DNA from: Deinococcus aquaticus
GTDB lineage: Bacteria; Deinococcota; Deinococci; Deinococcales; Deinococcaceae
Reading direction: 5' to 3'
DNA: 64,000 nucleotides
Assembly: GCF_028622095.1 (NCBI RefSeq)
Contig: NZ_CP115165.1
Span: forward strand, 993,501-1,057,500
Under the pieces are notes generated by a model. That model did no database searches, was not told the origin of the DNA, and saw only the letters and a program-made list of their open reading frames with translations. Both the position numbers and the translations under genes were made by a program. The first letter of the stretch is position 1, and each line of letters opens with the position of its first letter. Positions 1 through 10,916 of this stretch are shown here, piece by piece.

Positions 1-82
1 CGCCAGCAGCGAAAAACAACGTTATAGACGCACATTTCGTACTGTCAAACCTGATTCATCTTTCATTCATTCACGGTGGGTC

Positions 83-397
83 ATGGCTACACTGCCAGCT
101 ATGACCGCCGTGATCAGCGCCCAGAGCGACATCGTGTCCCTCCGCATGAGCCACTGCCGTGCCGAGCACGCTGCCCGCAGCGCCCAGTACCACCTCGCCG
201 TGCTGCACTACCGCACGTGCCTGGAAGTCGCTGAGCGCCGCGAGGACTGCCGCGCCGTGGAGTTCTTCGCGCTGAAACTCGCCGGCTGCTACGACCAGAT
301 GGGCCTGGGCAGCAAGGCCGCCAGCTTCCGCGCCCTGGCCGACTGCGGCGCAGACCACGGGGGCGGCGACCACGGCGGCGCACCCCGGATCGGCTGA
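83..397 (+). CDS. Small helical hypothetical protein, possibly TPR-like
   Basis: A 104-residue soluble protein that I do not recognise with certainty. The middle (about residues 20-88) is Ala-, Cys- and Arg-rich and reads as two or three amphipathic helices; the pattern of small and aromatic residues (AEHAARSAQYHLAVLHYRTC, then FFALKLAGCYDQMGL) resembles one or two tetratricopeptide-like helical hairpins. The last 18 residues are Gly/Asp/His-rich and look disordered. There is no signal peptide or membrane segment. The first ATG is used; a second Met follows at residue 7. The AT-richer 82 bases before it show no convincing promoter. Confidence 0.6.
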   Translation: MATLPAMTAVISAQSDIVSLRMSHCRAEHAARSAQYHLAVLHYRTCLEVAERREDCRAVEFFALKLAGCYDQMGLGSKAASFRALADCGADHGGGDHGGAPRIG

Positions 398-508
398 CAC
401 AGCCCCCAGTCGCAGGGCCGCCGCGCCTGACAAAACGCCTACCGCGCCTGAAGGAAGACCGTGGCGTCCGGTCAGCCTGCGCTCAGCTTCGCGGGGCACA
501 GTGACGGC

Positions 509-871
509 ATGACCCGCATCCTGTCCCGTCTGCTGTTCGTTCTCGCCGCCAGTGGTGCGTCTGCCCTGGGCGCCGCGCAGGCCGCCACGGTCTCGCTCAC
601 ACCCGGCCAGACGGCCGCGTTCGGCAGCGGCACCGTGACGCTGCTGCGCGTGCAGGACAGCCGCTGCCCCATGAACGCCCGCTGCGTGCGCGCCGGGGAA
701 CTGAAGATCAGCGTCCTGAGCGTGCAGGGGGGCCGTACGCGCCTGCTGCACCTGCAACTCCCGGCCACCAGCGGCGACACGCCGGGCCTGAGCATCGTGG
801 GGGCCACCGGCCCGCTGGCCGGGCAACCCACCCGCGATCCCCTGACCGTGACCCTCAGCGACAACCACTGA
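509..871 (+). CDS. Small secreted hypothetical protein
   Basis: A 120-residue protein with a clear Sec signal peptide (MTRILSRLLFVLAASGASAL, cleavage near AAQA-A), followed by a beta-rich mature domain of about 95 residues. The mature part has two Cys (DSRCPMNARC) eight residues apart that could form a disulfide outside the membrane. An upstream in-frame GTG at 461 would put 16 polar residues before the signal peptide, so the ATG at 509 is preferred. Its function is unknown; short Cys-containing exported beta proteins of this kind are common in Deinococcus. Confidence 0.65.
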   Translation: MTRILSRLLFVLAASGASALGAAQAATVSLTPGQTAAFGSGTVTLLRVQDSRCPMNARCVRAGELKISVLSVQGGRTRLLHLQLPATSGDTPGLSIVGATGPLAGQPTRDPLTVTLSDNH

Positions 872-925
872 CCCGCCCCCCTCCCCGCCCGCCCGTCGGG
901 TGGTTGTGGATCAGGTAGCTGCCGC

Positions 926-1819
926 TCAGGGAGCGGCCGGACGGGCGGGCCACTGCGCCAGCAGCGCGCCCGCCAGGATCAGCGCGCCGCCCAGTACCAC
1001 GCCCGGTCCCGGCTGCTCGCCCAGCACCGCGCCCGCCAGCGCCACCGTGAACAGCGGCTCCAGCGTGCCCAGCAGACTGGTGCGCGCCGCGCCCAGGTGC
1101 CGCACGGCGCCGTACAGGGCGGGCACGGCGATCAGCGTGGGCAGCAGCGCCATGGCCGCGATCACGCCCCACTGCGCCGCCGTGTCCGGCACGCCCAGGG
1201 TGCCGCCGCCCGCCGCGAGTCCCGTGAACACCAGCGCCGCCACCAGCGCCATGTGCGCCGTGGCGGCCAGCGCCGGTACGCCCGCCAGCAGCCGCTCGCT
1301 GGCCAGCAGGTACGCGGCGTACAGCACGCCCGCCCCCGCGCCCAGCAGCAGGCCCGCCGGGTCCCGGTCGGCCGGGCCGGGCAACCCGATCACCAGCGCC
1401 AGCCCGGCCGCGCCGAGCGTCACCGCCCCCAGCTGCGTGCGGCGTGGCGCGCGCCCCGACAGCCACGCCAGCAGGATCACGAAGGCCGGCGCGAGGTACA
1501 GCAGCAGACCCGTCGCGCCAGCCGTGACGCGCCCCAGCGCCCCGAAGTAACAGATGGTCGCGGCTGTGTACAGCGTGCCCACGCCCAGCATCCGCCGCCG
1601 GTCCGCGCCGCTCAGCCCGCGCGAGGTGAGTGGCAGCAGCAGCAGCGCCACCAGCCCGAAACGCCACGCCAGCGCGTTGAAGGAGTCCAGGCCCACCTGC
1701 CCGGCCAGTTTGCCCCAGACGCCCAGCGTGCTGAACGTGAGGGCCGAGGTCACGCCCAGCAGCAGGCCGGTGCGGACGTTCACCGGGGCGGGGGCGGGGC
1801 GGGCAGGCGGCAGCGTCAC
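926..1819 (-). CDS. EamA/DMT-superfamily transporter
   Basis: A 297-residue integral membrane protein with about ten hydrophobic helices arranged as two repeated EamA units of five, the usual drug/metabolite transporter layout. The first unit starts near residue 15 and the second near residue 155. The loop LGEQPGPGVVLGGALILAGA before the last helix is a typical EamA end motif. The start is a GTG. Minus-strand TACCCT (plus 1826-1831) lies six bases before it, fitting a leaderless transcript. It is divergent from priA, about 120 bases away. The substrate cannot be read from the sequence; amino acid or metabolite efflux is usual for the family. Confidence 0.85.
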   Translation of the reverse strand: MTLPPARPAPAPVNVRTGLLLGVTSALTFSTLGVWGKLAGQVGLDSFNALAWRFGLVALLLLPLTSRGLSGADRRRMLGVGTLYTAATICYFGALGRVTAGATGLLLYLAPAFVILLAWLSGRAPRRTQLGAVTLGAAGLALVIGLPGPADRDPAGLLLGAGAGVLYAAYLLASERLLAGVPALAATAHMALVAALVFTGLAAGGGTLGVPDTAAQWGVIAAMALLPTLIAVPALYGAVRHLGAARTSLLGTLEPLFTVALAGAVLGEQPGPGVVLGGALILAGALLAQWPARPAAP

Positions 1820-1937
1820 CCCCGGAGGGTAGCGTGCCCGGCCGGGACGTCCCGCCGGGCTGCCCAGCCGTCCGGCACCGGTGGCCGACGGCGCAGGTCA
1901 CGGAAGCGGCCGCGCGCGGCGCGCTAGCCTGCGGCAC

Positions 1938-4457
<2,520 letters not shown>

Positions 4458-4464
4458 ACGAGCG

Positions 4465-6231
4465 TCAGCTCACGGCTTCCGCTGCACCCAATTCCACCAG
4501 TCCCGAAGCGCGTTCCAGCGCGGCATACGCGCCGTCACGCTTTCGCAGGAGTTCCGGAGGGCCCTCCTCGACGATCTGGCCACCGGCGAGGACGATGATG
4601 CGGTCGGCGGTGCGGGCGAGGCTGAGGCGGTGCGTGACGATCAGGGCGGTGCGGCCGCGCATGAGTTCCGTCAGGGCGGCCACCACCTGCGTTTCGCTCT
4701 CGGCGTCGACGGCGCTGGTGGGTTCGTCCAGCAGCAGCAGGGTGGGCCGGGCCAGGAGGGTGCGGGCGATGGAGAGGCGCTGGCGTTGCCCGCCGGAGAG
4801 TTTCACGCCGCGTTCCCCAACGACGGTGTTCAGTCTGTCCGGCAGGGCACTGACGAAGGTGTGGGCGTGCGCGGCGAGCAGGGCCGCCTGGACCTCGGTT
4901 TCGGTGGCGTCGGGGCGGGCGTAGGTGACGTTGTTCAGGACGGTGTCGTGGAACAGGAAGGTGTCCTGCGCCATGCTGACCGCGCCGCGCCGCAGGCTGG
5001 TCAGGGTCAGGTCGCGCACGTCATGCCCGTCGATGCGGACGGTTCCTTCCTGCGGGTCGAAGGTGCGGGTCACGAGGCCCAGCAGGGTGCTCTTGCCCGC
5101 GCCGCTCTCGCCGAGCAGGGCGACGCGCTGCCCGGCCGGGACGTGCAGCGTCACGCCGCGCAGGATCGGGCGGGCCGGGTCGTACCCGAAGGTGACGTTC
5201 TCGAAGTCGATCTGCCCGCGCACCGGCAACGGCAGGGGCCGCGCACCGGGGCGGTCCTGCACGGGCACCGGAGCGTCGAGCACCTCGAACACCCGCCGCC
5301 CGCTCGCCTCGGCCCGCTGGAGCAGGTCCCCGATGTTCACGAGGTCGTCGATGGGGCCGTAGAAGTACCGCCCGTACCCCCGGTACGCAAGCAGGCCGCC
5401 CAGCGTGAACTGCCCGGCCATGATCAGCCACGCGCCGCCGCCCAGCATGATCACGTTCCCGAAGTTCCCCACGAAGCGCGCCAGTGGGAACGCGCGGTTG
5501 CGGATGGTGACGGCCTGCACGCCCACCCGGTACAGTTCCTCGCCCAGCGCGCCGATGCGGGCGGCCTCGGCGTCCTCGCGCGCGAAGCCCTGCACCACGC
5601 GGATGCCGCTCAGGCGGTCGGCGATCAGGGCGCTCAGGTCGCCCAGGCGGGAGCGCGCCGCGCGGTACGCGGGCCGCACGGTGCGCGCGTAGCGGCGCAG
5701 CATGAACGCCACCGCGATCATCGGAATGGTTGTCAGGACGCCCAGCAGCGGCTGCAACGCAATGAAAATCCCGATCACGCCCACCAGCCGCAGGGCGTTG
5801 GCCAGCACGGCGTCCGTGCCGCGCACCAGCACGTCCTGCAACGCGTCCACGTCGCCCGTCACGCGGGCCAGCAGATCCCCGGTCCGCTGCCCCTCGAAGT
5901 ACGCCGCCGACTGCCCCTGCAACTTCCCGTACAGCGTCAGGCGCAGGTCCCGCGTGAACGCCTGCCCCGCCCGCTCCAGCAGCAGCCCCCGCCACGCGGA
6001 CAGCAACTGCTGCGCCGCGAACACCCCCACCAGTACCGCCAGCTGCCCCCCGATAAACACCCAGTCCCGCTCCGGAATGCCCTGATCCACCACCCGGATC
6101 CACACCAGCGGCGGGTACAGTTCCGCCGCCACGCTCAGAGTCAGCAGCAGCAGGCCCAGACCCACCGTGCGGCGGTACGGACTCAGCAGACCGTACAGGC
6201 GGCGCAGAACAGACGGGGAGGGGGCAGGCAT
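4465..6231 (-). CDS. ABC transporter, fused permease and ATPase (MsbA/LmrA type)
   Basis: A 588-residue half-transporter of the type IV exporter family. The N-terminal half (about residues 15-310) carries six membrane helices; the C-terminal half (about 335-575) is the nucleotide-binding domain with Walker A GESGAGKST, signature LSGGQRQRLSIA, Walker B LLLLDEPTSAVD and the H-loop VTHRLS, all intact. It should homodimerise or pair with another half and export a lipid, drug or peptide; the substrate is unknown. It converges with priA, with only a few bases between the two stop codons. Confidence 0.9.
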   Translation of the reverse strand: MPAPSPSVLRRLYGLLSPYRRTVGLGLLLLTLSVAAELYPPLVWIRVVDQGIPERDWVFIGGQLAVLVGVFAAQQLLSAWRGLLLERAGQAFTRDLRLTLYGKLQGQSAAYFEGQRTGDLLARVTGDVDALQDVLVRGTDAVLANALRLVGVIGIFIALQPLLGVLTTIPMIAVAFMLRRYARTVRPAYRAARSRLGDLSALIADRLSGIRVVQGFAREDAEAARIGALGEELYRVGVQAVTIRNRAFPLARFVGNFGNVIMLGGGAWLIMAGQFTLGGLLAYRGYGRYFYGPIDDLVNIGDLLQRAEASGRRVFEVLDAPVPVQDRPGARPLPLPVRGQIDFENVTFGYDPARPILRGVTLHVPAGQRVALLGESGAGKSTLLGLVTRTFDPQEGTVRIDGHDVRDLTLTSLRRGAVSMAQDTFLFHDTVLNNVTYARPDATETEVQAALLAAHAHTFVSALPDRLNTVVGERGVKLSGGQRQRLSIARTLLARPTLLLLDEPTSAVDAESETQVVAALTELMRGRTALIVTHRLSLARTADRIIVLAGGQIVEEGPPELLRKRDGAYAALERASGLVELGAAEAVS

Positions 6232-6316
6232 ACGGGCGAGGATACGCGGCGAGACTCAGACCATCCGGGCGGCAGCATGCACTTCTGGGGTGAGGAACCC
6301 CGTGTGGTGATCAGAC

Positions 6317-6934
6317 TTATTTCCTGGTGCAGGTCAGGTCGAACTCCATGTTGTAAATCCTGGCCAGGGGCAGCTTGGCCTGCTGGAGTTCCTTGATGGC
6401 GTCGGCAGGCGGGCGGATCAGCAGGCGCGTCCAGTTCGTCCCGGCGGGCTGGCTGCCGGTCGAGGCCTGAAGGGTGACGTTCGTGCCGGGCAGCAGGGTG
6501 TCGATCCACTGGCCGTCGTAGTTGGGCATTGACGTGGCGTTCGCTGCTCCGTTCGCGACGTACAGGTCGCCGGGCGCGAAGATCATGAAGTTGTGCAGTT
6601 CCTGCTTGCTGGCGTTCGACACCCTGAGTTTCGCGGTGAAGCGGTCGTCATCCAGACCGACCTGAAGGAGTTGCACGGTGTACACCCCGTTGAACAGCGT
6701 GTCGCCCACGCAGCCGCGAATGGCGTCGGTGTTGGGGGTGACGCCCCCGGCGGTGATAGCGCCCACTCGTTTCAGGTCGGTTTCACTGAACTGGTAGTAC
6801 GTCTGGCCACCCTTCTGAACGGGAGTGGCCTGAAGAGCGACACCGTTGATGAACACGGTTCTGGTCGTCTGGGCCAGGGCGGACTGGGCGGTCAGGACGG
6901 ACAGACTCAGCAGGGCGGTCAGGGCGGTTTTCAC
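6317..6934 (-). CDS. Secreted hypothetical protein
   Basis: A 205-residue exported protein with a signal peptide (MKTALTALLSLSVLTAQSAL, cleavage near ALA-Q). The mature domain is beta-rich and holds two Cys (IRGCVGD and DLTCTRK at the very C-terminus) that may form a disulfide. A phrase near residues 25-55 resembles the copper amine oxidase/stalk-type repeat seen in surface proteins (VFINGVALQATPVQKGGQTY), but the rest does not match a family I can name. The start is a GTG. Confidence 0.65.
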   Translation of the reverse strand: MKTALTALLSLSVLTAQSALAQTTRTVFINGVALQATPVQKGGQTYYQFSETDLKRVGAITAGGVTPNTDAIRGCVGDTLFNGVYTVQLLQVGLDDDRFTAKLRVSNASKQELHNFMIFAPGDLYVANGAANATSMPNYDGQWIDTLLPGTNVTLQASTGSQPAGTNWTRLLIRPPADAIKELQQAKLPLARIYNMEFDLTCTRK

Positions 6935-7034
6935 AGGGTGAAGTACGCAGCGGCCGTGCCGGAAGTTTCAAGTGCGCCGGGAATTGCGGTGGGTGGCGCG
7001 GGACGAGAGGCGGGCGTGCTCTATCCTCCCCGCT

Positions 7035-8003
7035 ATGACCTCTGCTGACCGCCCTGATGAACGCATTCCGGTGATTGTGGTGGGTGGGTTTCTGGGTGCG
7101 GGGAAGACGACGCTGGTGAATCACCTGATCCGGTCGTTGCCGCACCGGCTGGGTGTGATCGTGAACGAGTTCGGCGCGCAGGGCGTGGATGGCAGCCTGA
7201 TCGAGCGGCTTCAGGATGACGTGACGGAACTGACGGCCGGGTGCCTGTGCTGCACGGGGCGGGATGATCTGCTGCGGGCGCTGGTGACGATTGCCATGCG
7301 CGAGCAGAAGCCGGACGCGGTGATCGTGGAGCTGTCGGGCGTGGCGGACCCGACGCCGGTGCTGACGACGCTGCTGGAACGGTCGGTGCGCGCGGCGTTC
7401 CGCGTGACGACGCTGGTGGCGGTTGTGGATGCCCGGCACGCGCTTCAGACGTTGCGGGAGCATCCGGAGGCGGCGCGGCAGCTGGCGTACGCGAACGTGG
7501 TCGTGCTGAACAAGACCGATCAGGCGGACCCGGCGCTGCTGGATCACGCGCAGGGTGTGCTGCGCGGCGTGAATCCGCTGGCGGACATCCGGCGGGTCGA
7601 GCGGGGTCAGGTGGACGCGGACGCCCTGCTGGCCCGCGACGACTTCGACCCGCGCGTGCTGGACGGCGTGGACGCCCGCGCGGCGCACACGCCGGGCCTG
7701 ACCTCGTTCACGTTGCGCGCCGACCGGCCGCTGGACCCGTACGCGTGGCAGCGGTTCATGACGGATTACCTGCTGTCCCGCCCGGCGGAGGTGCTGCGCG
7801 CCAAGGGGTTCCTGGATCTGTTCGGGTACCCGCAGCGGATTCTGTTTCAGGCGGTGCGGGACCTGTTCACGGCGGACGCCTGGGACGCCGGGGACGGCAC
7901 CTCCGAACTGGTGGTGATCGGGCGCGGCCTGGACCGCGCGGAGTTCGGGGCGGCGTGGGAGGCGTGCCTGACGCCGGACCCGGCGGACCTGATCCCGGAC
8001 TGA
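7035..8003 (+). CDS. CobW/P47K-family GTPase, putative metallochaperone
   Basis: A 322-residue COG0523 protein. The P-loop GGFLGAGKTTLVNHL is near the N-terminus, the metal-binding CxCC motif is present (AGCLCCTGRDD), and the G4 motif NKTD is near residue 157. A CobW C-terminal domain follows (about 215-320). Family members use GTP hydrolysis to deliver Zn2+, Co2+ or Fe to client proteins. The specific metal is not visible: there is no His-rich loop and no obvious Zur box before the gene. The ATG at 7035 lies seven bases after TATCCT (7022-7027), a leaderless arrangement. Confidence 0.88.
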   Translation: MTSADRPDERIPVIVVGGFLGAGKTTLVNHLIRSLPHRLGVIVNEFGAQGVDGSLIERLQDDVTELTAGCLCCTGRDDLLRALVTIAMREQKPDAVIVELSGVADPTPVLTTLLERSVRAAFRVTTLVAVVDARHALQTLREHPEAARQLAYANVVVLNKTDQADPALLDHAQGVLRGVNPLADIRRVERGQVDADALLARDDFDPRVLDGVDARAAHTPGLTSFTLRADRPLDPYAWQRFMTDYLLSRPAEVLRAKGFLDLFGYPQRILFQAVRDLFTADAWDAGDGTSELVVIGRGLDRAEFGAAWEACLTPDPADLIPD

Positions 8004-8097
8004 AGCCTGGGCCGGGTGCGCATGAACGAACCTGAAGTCGCCTCGCACGCGCCGGGGGGTGGGGCGGCCTACGGTGAGGGCCTCACAGGAGGTCTAC

Positions 8098-8676
8098 ATG
8101 CTGAACCTGAATCGGACCCGGCCACCCGCCCACGTCATGGAGGACGCCGTCAGTGACCACGACGCGCTGGAGGGCGTGGCCGACACGCTCCAGACGCTGC
8201 TGCGCGGCGCGGAGGCGACCCTGCCCGGCGGCGTGATGGACGCCCTGCACGGCGAGTGGCTGGGGCATCCGCTGCACCCGATTCTGGTGCACCTGCCGCT
8301 GGGCGGTTGGGTGATCGCGGCGGCGCTGGATCACCTGCCCACGCCGTCGCCGGGCACGAACGACGCGGCGGCGGACCGGGCGCTGCTGCTGGGCACGCTG
8401 GGCGCGGTGGGGACCATCGCGACCGGCTGGGCCGACTGGTCGAACACGCGCGGCGAGGCGCGGCGCACCGGCCTGATTCACGGGACGCTGAACGAGGCGG
8501 CGTTCGTGCTGAACGTGGGGTCACTGCTGGCGCGGCGGCGTGGTCGGCGCGGCCTGGGCAAGGCGCTGTCGGGCGCGGCGCTGGGTGTGGCGGTCGCCGG
8601 CGGGTTCCTGGGTGGCGAACTGGTGTACCGGCACGGGCTAGGCGTGGGTCGCACGATGGCCCACCGGCAGGACTGA
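8098..8676 (+). CDS. DUF2231-type membrane protein
   Basis: A 192-residue protein with a polar N-terminus of about 60 residues and then the conserved HPLHPILVHLPLG motif, typical of DUF2231 membrane proteins, whose His residues have been suggested to bind haem or metal. About four hydrophobic helices follow, the last being Gly/Ala-rich (LGVAVAGGFLGGEL). The start is fixed by a strong Shine-Dalgarno, AGGAGGT, six bases before the ATG at 8098. The biochemical role is unknown. Confidence 0.8.
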   Translation: MLNLNRTRPPAHVMEDAVSDHDALEGVADTLQTLLRGAEATLPGGVMDALHGEWLGHPLHPILVHLPLGGWVIAAALDHLPTPSPGTNDAAADRALLLGTLGAVGTIATGWADWSNTRGEARRTGLIHGTLNEAAFVLNVGSLLARRRGRRGLGKALSGAALGVAVAGGFLGGELVYRHGLGVGRTMAHRQD

Positions 8677-8711
8677 TCCCCCGGCGCACACGGGGGCGGT
8701 AGCATCGGGGC

Positions 8712-9176
8712 ATGACGCTGCACCCGGACCTGCTGTTCCCCACCGCGCATGAACTCGACACGCTGACGCCCGAGGCGCTGGCGGGCCGCATGAACGCCCT
8801 TCAGGGCACGCTGGGCGCTCGGCTGGGCATCGAGTTCGTGCAGGTGGGCCGCGAGCGGCTGGTGGCCCGGATGCCGGTCGAGGGGAACCGCCAGCCGGCC
8901 GGGCGACTGCATGGCGGCGCGAACCTCGCCCTGGCCGAGGAACTGGCCAGCGTGGGGTCGTGGTTGAACCTGGACCCGGCGCGGCAGGTGGCGGTCGGCG
9001 TGGACCTGAGCGGAACGCACGTGCGCGGCGTGACGGACGGCTGGGTGACGGGCGAGGCGACCCTGGCGTACCGGGGGCGCAGCATGATGGTCTGGACGGT
9101 CGAGATCCGCGACGACCGGGGGCGCGTGACCAGCCTGGCGCGCTGCACCTGCAACGTGATCGCCACCGGGGCGTGA
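8712..9176 (+). CDS. PaaI-type hotdog-fold thioesterase
   Basis: A 154-residue 4HBT/PaaI-like acyl-CoA thioesterase. Residues about 35-150 form the hotdog fold; the helix start RLHGGANLALAEELAS carries the conserved HGG and a downstream acidic residue expected in the active site. The C-terminal strand (SLARCTCNVIA) fits the family. The likely role is hydrolysis of aromatic or short acyl-CoA esters; the substrate is unknown. The ATG lies six bases after TAGCAT (8700-8705), so it is probably leaderless. Confidence 0.82.
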   Translation: MTLHPDLLFPTAHELDTLTPEALAGRMNALQGTLGARLGIEFVQVGRERLVARMPVEGNRQPAGRLHGGANLALAEELASVGSWLNLDPARQVAVGVDLSGTHVRGVTDGWVTGEATLAYRGRSMMVWTVEIRDDRGRVTSLARCTCNVIATGA

Positions 9177-9202
9177 GGGACTGGCCCAGCCCGGCGGGCC
9201 GC

Positions 9203-9340
9203 TCATACGGATTCCGTCTGTTTCGTTGACAGATCGGAACACCACCGATCTGCCAACTCCACGCCCGGAACCCGTTTCTCTCCTGCTCGCTCCGCTCGGG
9301 TTGAAAGCTTTTGCAAACCTTTCAACCGGAGTCCGTATCA
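9203..9340. repeat. MITE-like inverted repeat element, copy 1
   Basis: A 138-bp element with matching ends: left TCATACGGATTCCG, right CGGAGTCCGTATCA, which are reverse complements apart from two positions. Inside are a hairpin CAGATCGG/CCGATCTG and a second one GTTGAAAG/CTTTCAAC around TTTTGCAAA, plus the run CTCCTGCTCGCTCCGCTCGG. It shares order and spacing with copies at 17338 and 46113. It contains no gene; the in-frame extension of the following peptidase through it is an artefact. It resembles the small non-coding repeats reported from Deinococcus genomes. Confidence 0.85.
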
Positions 9341-9375
9341 GGTTCCGTCAGGCGGGAGCGGGTATGCTGCGCGGC

Positions 9376-10233
9376 GTGAACGAACGGCAGTCTGTCCAGC
9401 GGTTCCTGCGGGGCGCGGCCCTGCTCCTGTGCCTGGGCGTGTCGGCGCAGGCCGTCACGTCGTACCGGGTGCAGCCGGGCGACACTCTGGGCGGCATCGC
9501 GGCGCGCGCCGGGGTCAGCGCGGCGCAGATCCGCGCGGTGAACGCCCGCCTGCGCGGCACGGATCAGGTGCAGGCCGGGTGGGTGCTGACCCTGCCGGAC
9601 CGGACCCTGCCCGCCCGGACGCACACCGTGAAAAACGGTGAGAACCTGTCCGTGATCGCGGCCCGCTACGGCCTGAGCCTGGGCGCCCTGCTGAACGCCA
9701 ACCCCGCCTACCGCAACGGGAAGGCGGTGTGGACCGGGGCGCGCCTGAACATCCCGGCCCGCACCTCCTCGTCGGCCTCTGCTGCGGCGGCCCCGGCCGC
9801 CCGGAGTACCGCGACCGTCCGCACGGCCAGTTCGTCCGGCCGTTCCGGCGGGTGGCTGTGGCCAGTCTCGGGCCACCACGGCGTCAGCAGCGGCTACGGG
9901 CCGCGCGTGCTGGGCGGCGTGCGCGAGGACCACTGGGGGGTGGATATCGTCGCGCCGGTCGGCACCCCGGTCCGCGCCGCCCGTTCGGGCCGCGTGCTGG
10001 AATCCCGCCCGGACTTCGACCGGGGCTGGGGCTGGACGGTCGTGCTGGAACACCCGGACGGCTGGATCACCCGCTACGCGCACCTGAGTGCCAACCTCGT
10101 GCAGAAGGGCGAACTGGTCGTTCGCGGCCAGCCGGTCGGGCGGGTCGGGAATACGGGGCGCAGCACGGGGCCGCACCTGCATTTCGGCACGTACCTGCGC
10201 TGGGATCCCCGCGATCCCCTGAGCCTGTACTGA
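9376..10233 (+). CDS. Secreted LysM / M23 (LytM) peptidoglycan endopeptidase
   Basis: A 285-residue exported cell-wall hydrolase. A signal peptide (about residues 1-27) is followed by two LysM domains (YRVQPGDTLGGIAARAG and HTVKNGENLSVIAARYG), a Ser/Ala-rich linker, and a C-terminal M23 domain with the zinc ligands in HWGVD and HLHF. The catalytic motifs are complete, so it should be an active endopeptidase rather than an EnvC-like activator. The GTG at 9376 is preferred because TATGCT (9363-9368) lies seven bases before it; an ATG at 9364 overlaps that hexamer. Its stop overlaps the next start (TGATG). Confidence 0.88.
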   Translation: MNERQSVQRFLRGAALLLCLGVSAQAVTSYRVQPGDTLGGIAARAGVSAAQIRAVNARLRGTDQVQAGWVLTLPDRTLPARTHTVKNGENLSVIAARYGLSLGALLNANPAYRNGKAVWTGARLNIPARTSSSASAAAAPAARSTATVRTASSSGRSGGWLWPVSGHHGVSSGYGPRVLGGVREDHWGVDIVAPVGTPVRAARSGRVLESRPDFDRGWGWTVVLEHPDGWITRYAHLSANLVQKGELVVRGQPVGRVGNTGRSTGPHLHFGTYLRWDPRDPLSLY

Positions 10234-10487
10234 TGCCCGCCCAGGACCGCGTTCCGGCTGCCTGCGTCCACTACGCCGAGGGGAAGGGCGAGGCCGCCCG
10301 CGCCGCACTGCACGCCTTCCTGGGGGGGCTGCCCGATCGCGCCGGGTTCCTGGGCGCGGAGGTGCTGCTCTCGGCCGCGCAGCCGGAGCTGACGCTGGTC
10401 GCGAGCCGCTGGGCGGACCTACCCCCTCCCCTGCCGGTCCCGGACGGCGTGCGCGCCTGGGTGTTTCAGGTGCAGGCCAGCCGCTGA
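10233..10487 (+). CDS. Small ABM-like (antibiotic biosynthesis monooxygenase fold) protein
   Basis: An 84-residue protein translationally coupled to the M23 peptidase (the A of its ATG is the last base of the upstream TGA). It has the size and pattern of a dimeric alpha/beta barrel ABM domain: a charged helix (GKGEAARAALHAFLGGL), then strands ending in LTLVASRWAD and VRAWVFQVQ. It lacks clear catalytic residues. The assignment rests on pattern and length only; a role linked to the peptidase is not evident. Confidence 0.55.
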   Translation: MPAQDRVPAACVHYAEGKGEAARAALHAFLGGLPDRAGFLGAEVLLSAAQPELTLVASRWADLPPPLPVPDGVRAWVFQVQASR

Positions 10488-10499
10488 CCACACAGGCCC

Positions 10500-10547
10500 T
10501 TGCATTCCGATGCCCCTCGCTTTACGATGCCTCTAACACCAGCATCG
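10500..10547 (+). promoter_or_regulatory. padR promoter with inverted-repeat operator
   Basis: TTGCAT (10500-10505), 17 bases, TACGAT (10523-10528) make a good sigma-70 promoter. Across the -10 and start region lies the inverted repeat CGATGC (10525-10530), 11 bases, GCATCG (10542-10547). PadR regulators often repress their own operon through palindromes at this position, so this is the likely operator. The operator role is inferred. Confidence 0.6.
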
Positions 10548-10586
10548 CCAAGCGAGGTCACCGCGCGTGACCCCGGAAGGAGCCCC

Positions 10587-10916
10587 ATGGACGCCCAGCA
10601 GCTCAAAGGCCACCTCGACCTCCTCCTCCTCGCCACCCTGGAAACAGGCCCCCGCTACGGCGGCCAGATCATCGCCGACGTGCAGGCCGCCACCGACGGC
10701 CACTTCGCCCTGCGCGAAGGCACCCTCTACCCCGCCCTGCACCGCCTCGAAAAACAGAACTTCATCCGCGGCGAATTCCAGGTCCTCCCGCGCGGCGGCA
10801 GCCCCGTCAAGGTCTACACCCTCACCCCCACCGGTACCACCGAACTGCAAGCCCAGCGCGAAAAATACGAACGCTTCACCCGCGCCGTCCGCGGCGTCAT
10901 CGGCGGCCCGACATGA
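10587..10916 (+). CDS. PadR-family transcriptional regulator
   Basis: A 109-residue PadR winged-helix repressor: LDLLLLATLETGPRYGGQII (helix 1-2), then the recognition segment LREGTLYPALHRLEKQNFI, which is the family hallmark, then the wing (GSPVKVYTLTPTG) and a short dimerisation helix. The start ATG at 10587 has a GGAAGGAG ribosome site. It overlaps the next gene by ATGA, so the two are coupled; PadR genes are commonly paired with a membrane protein carrying a small helical prefix domain, as here. Probably autoregulated through the 10525-10547 palindrome. Confidence 0.9.
   Translation: MDAQQLKGHLDLLLLATLETGPRYGGQIIADVQAATDGHFALREGTLYPALHRLEKQNFIRGEFQVLPRGGSPVKVYTLTPTGTTELQAQREKYERFTRAVRGVIGGPT

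Noticed and set aside
9226..9375. Upstream extension of the M23 peptidase frame
   Set aside because: It runs through the inverted-repeat element; a -10 and GTG at 9376 give a signal peptide directly.
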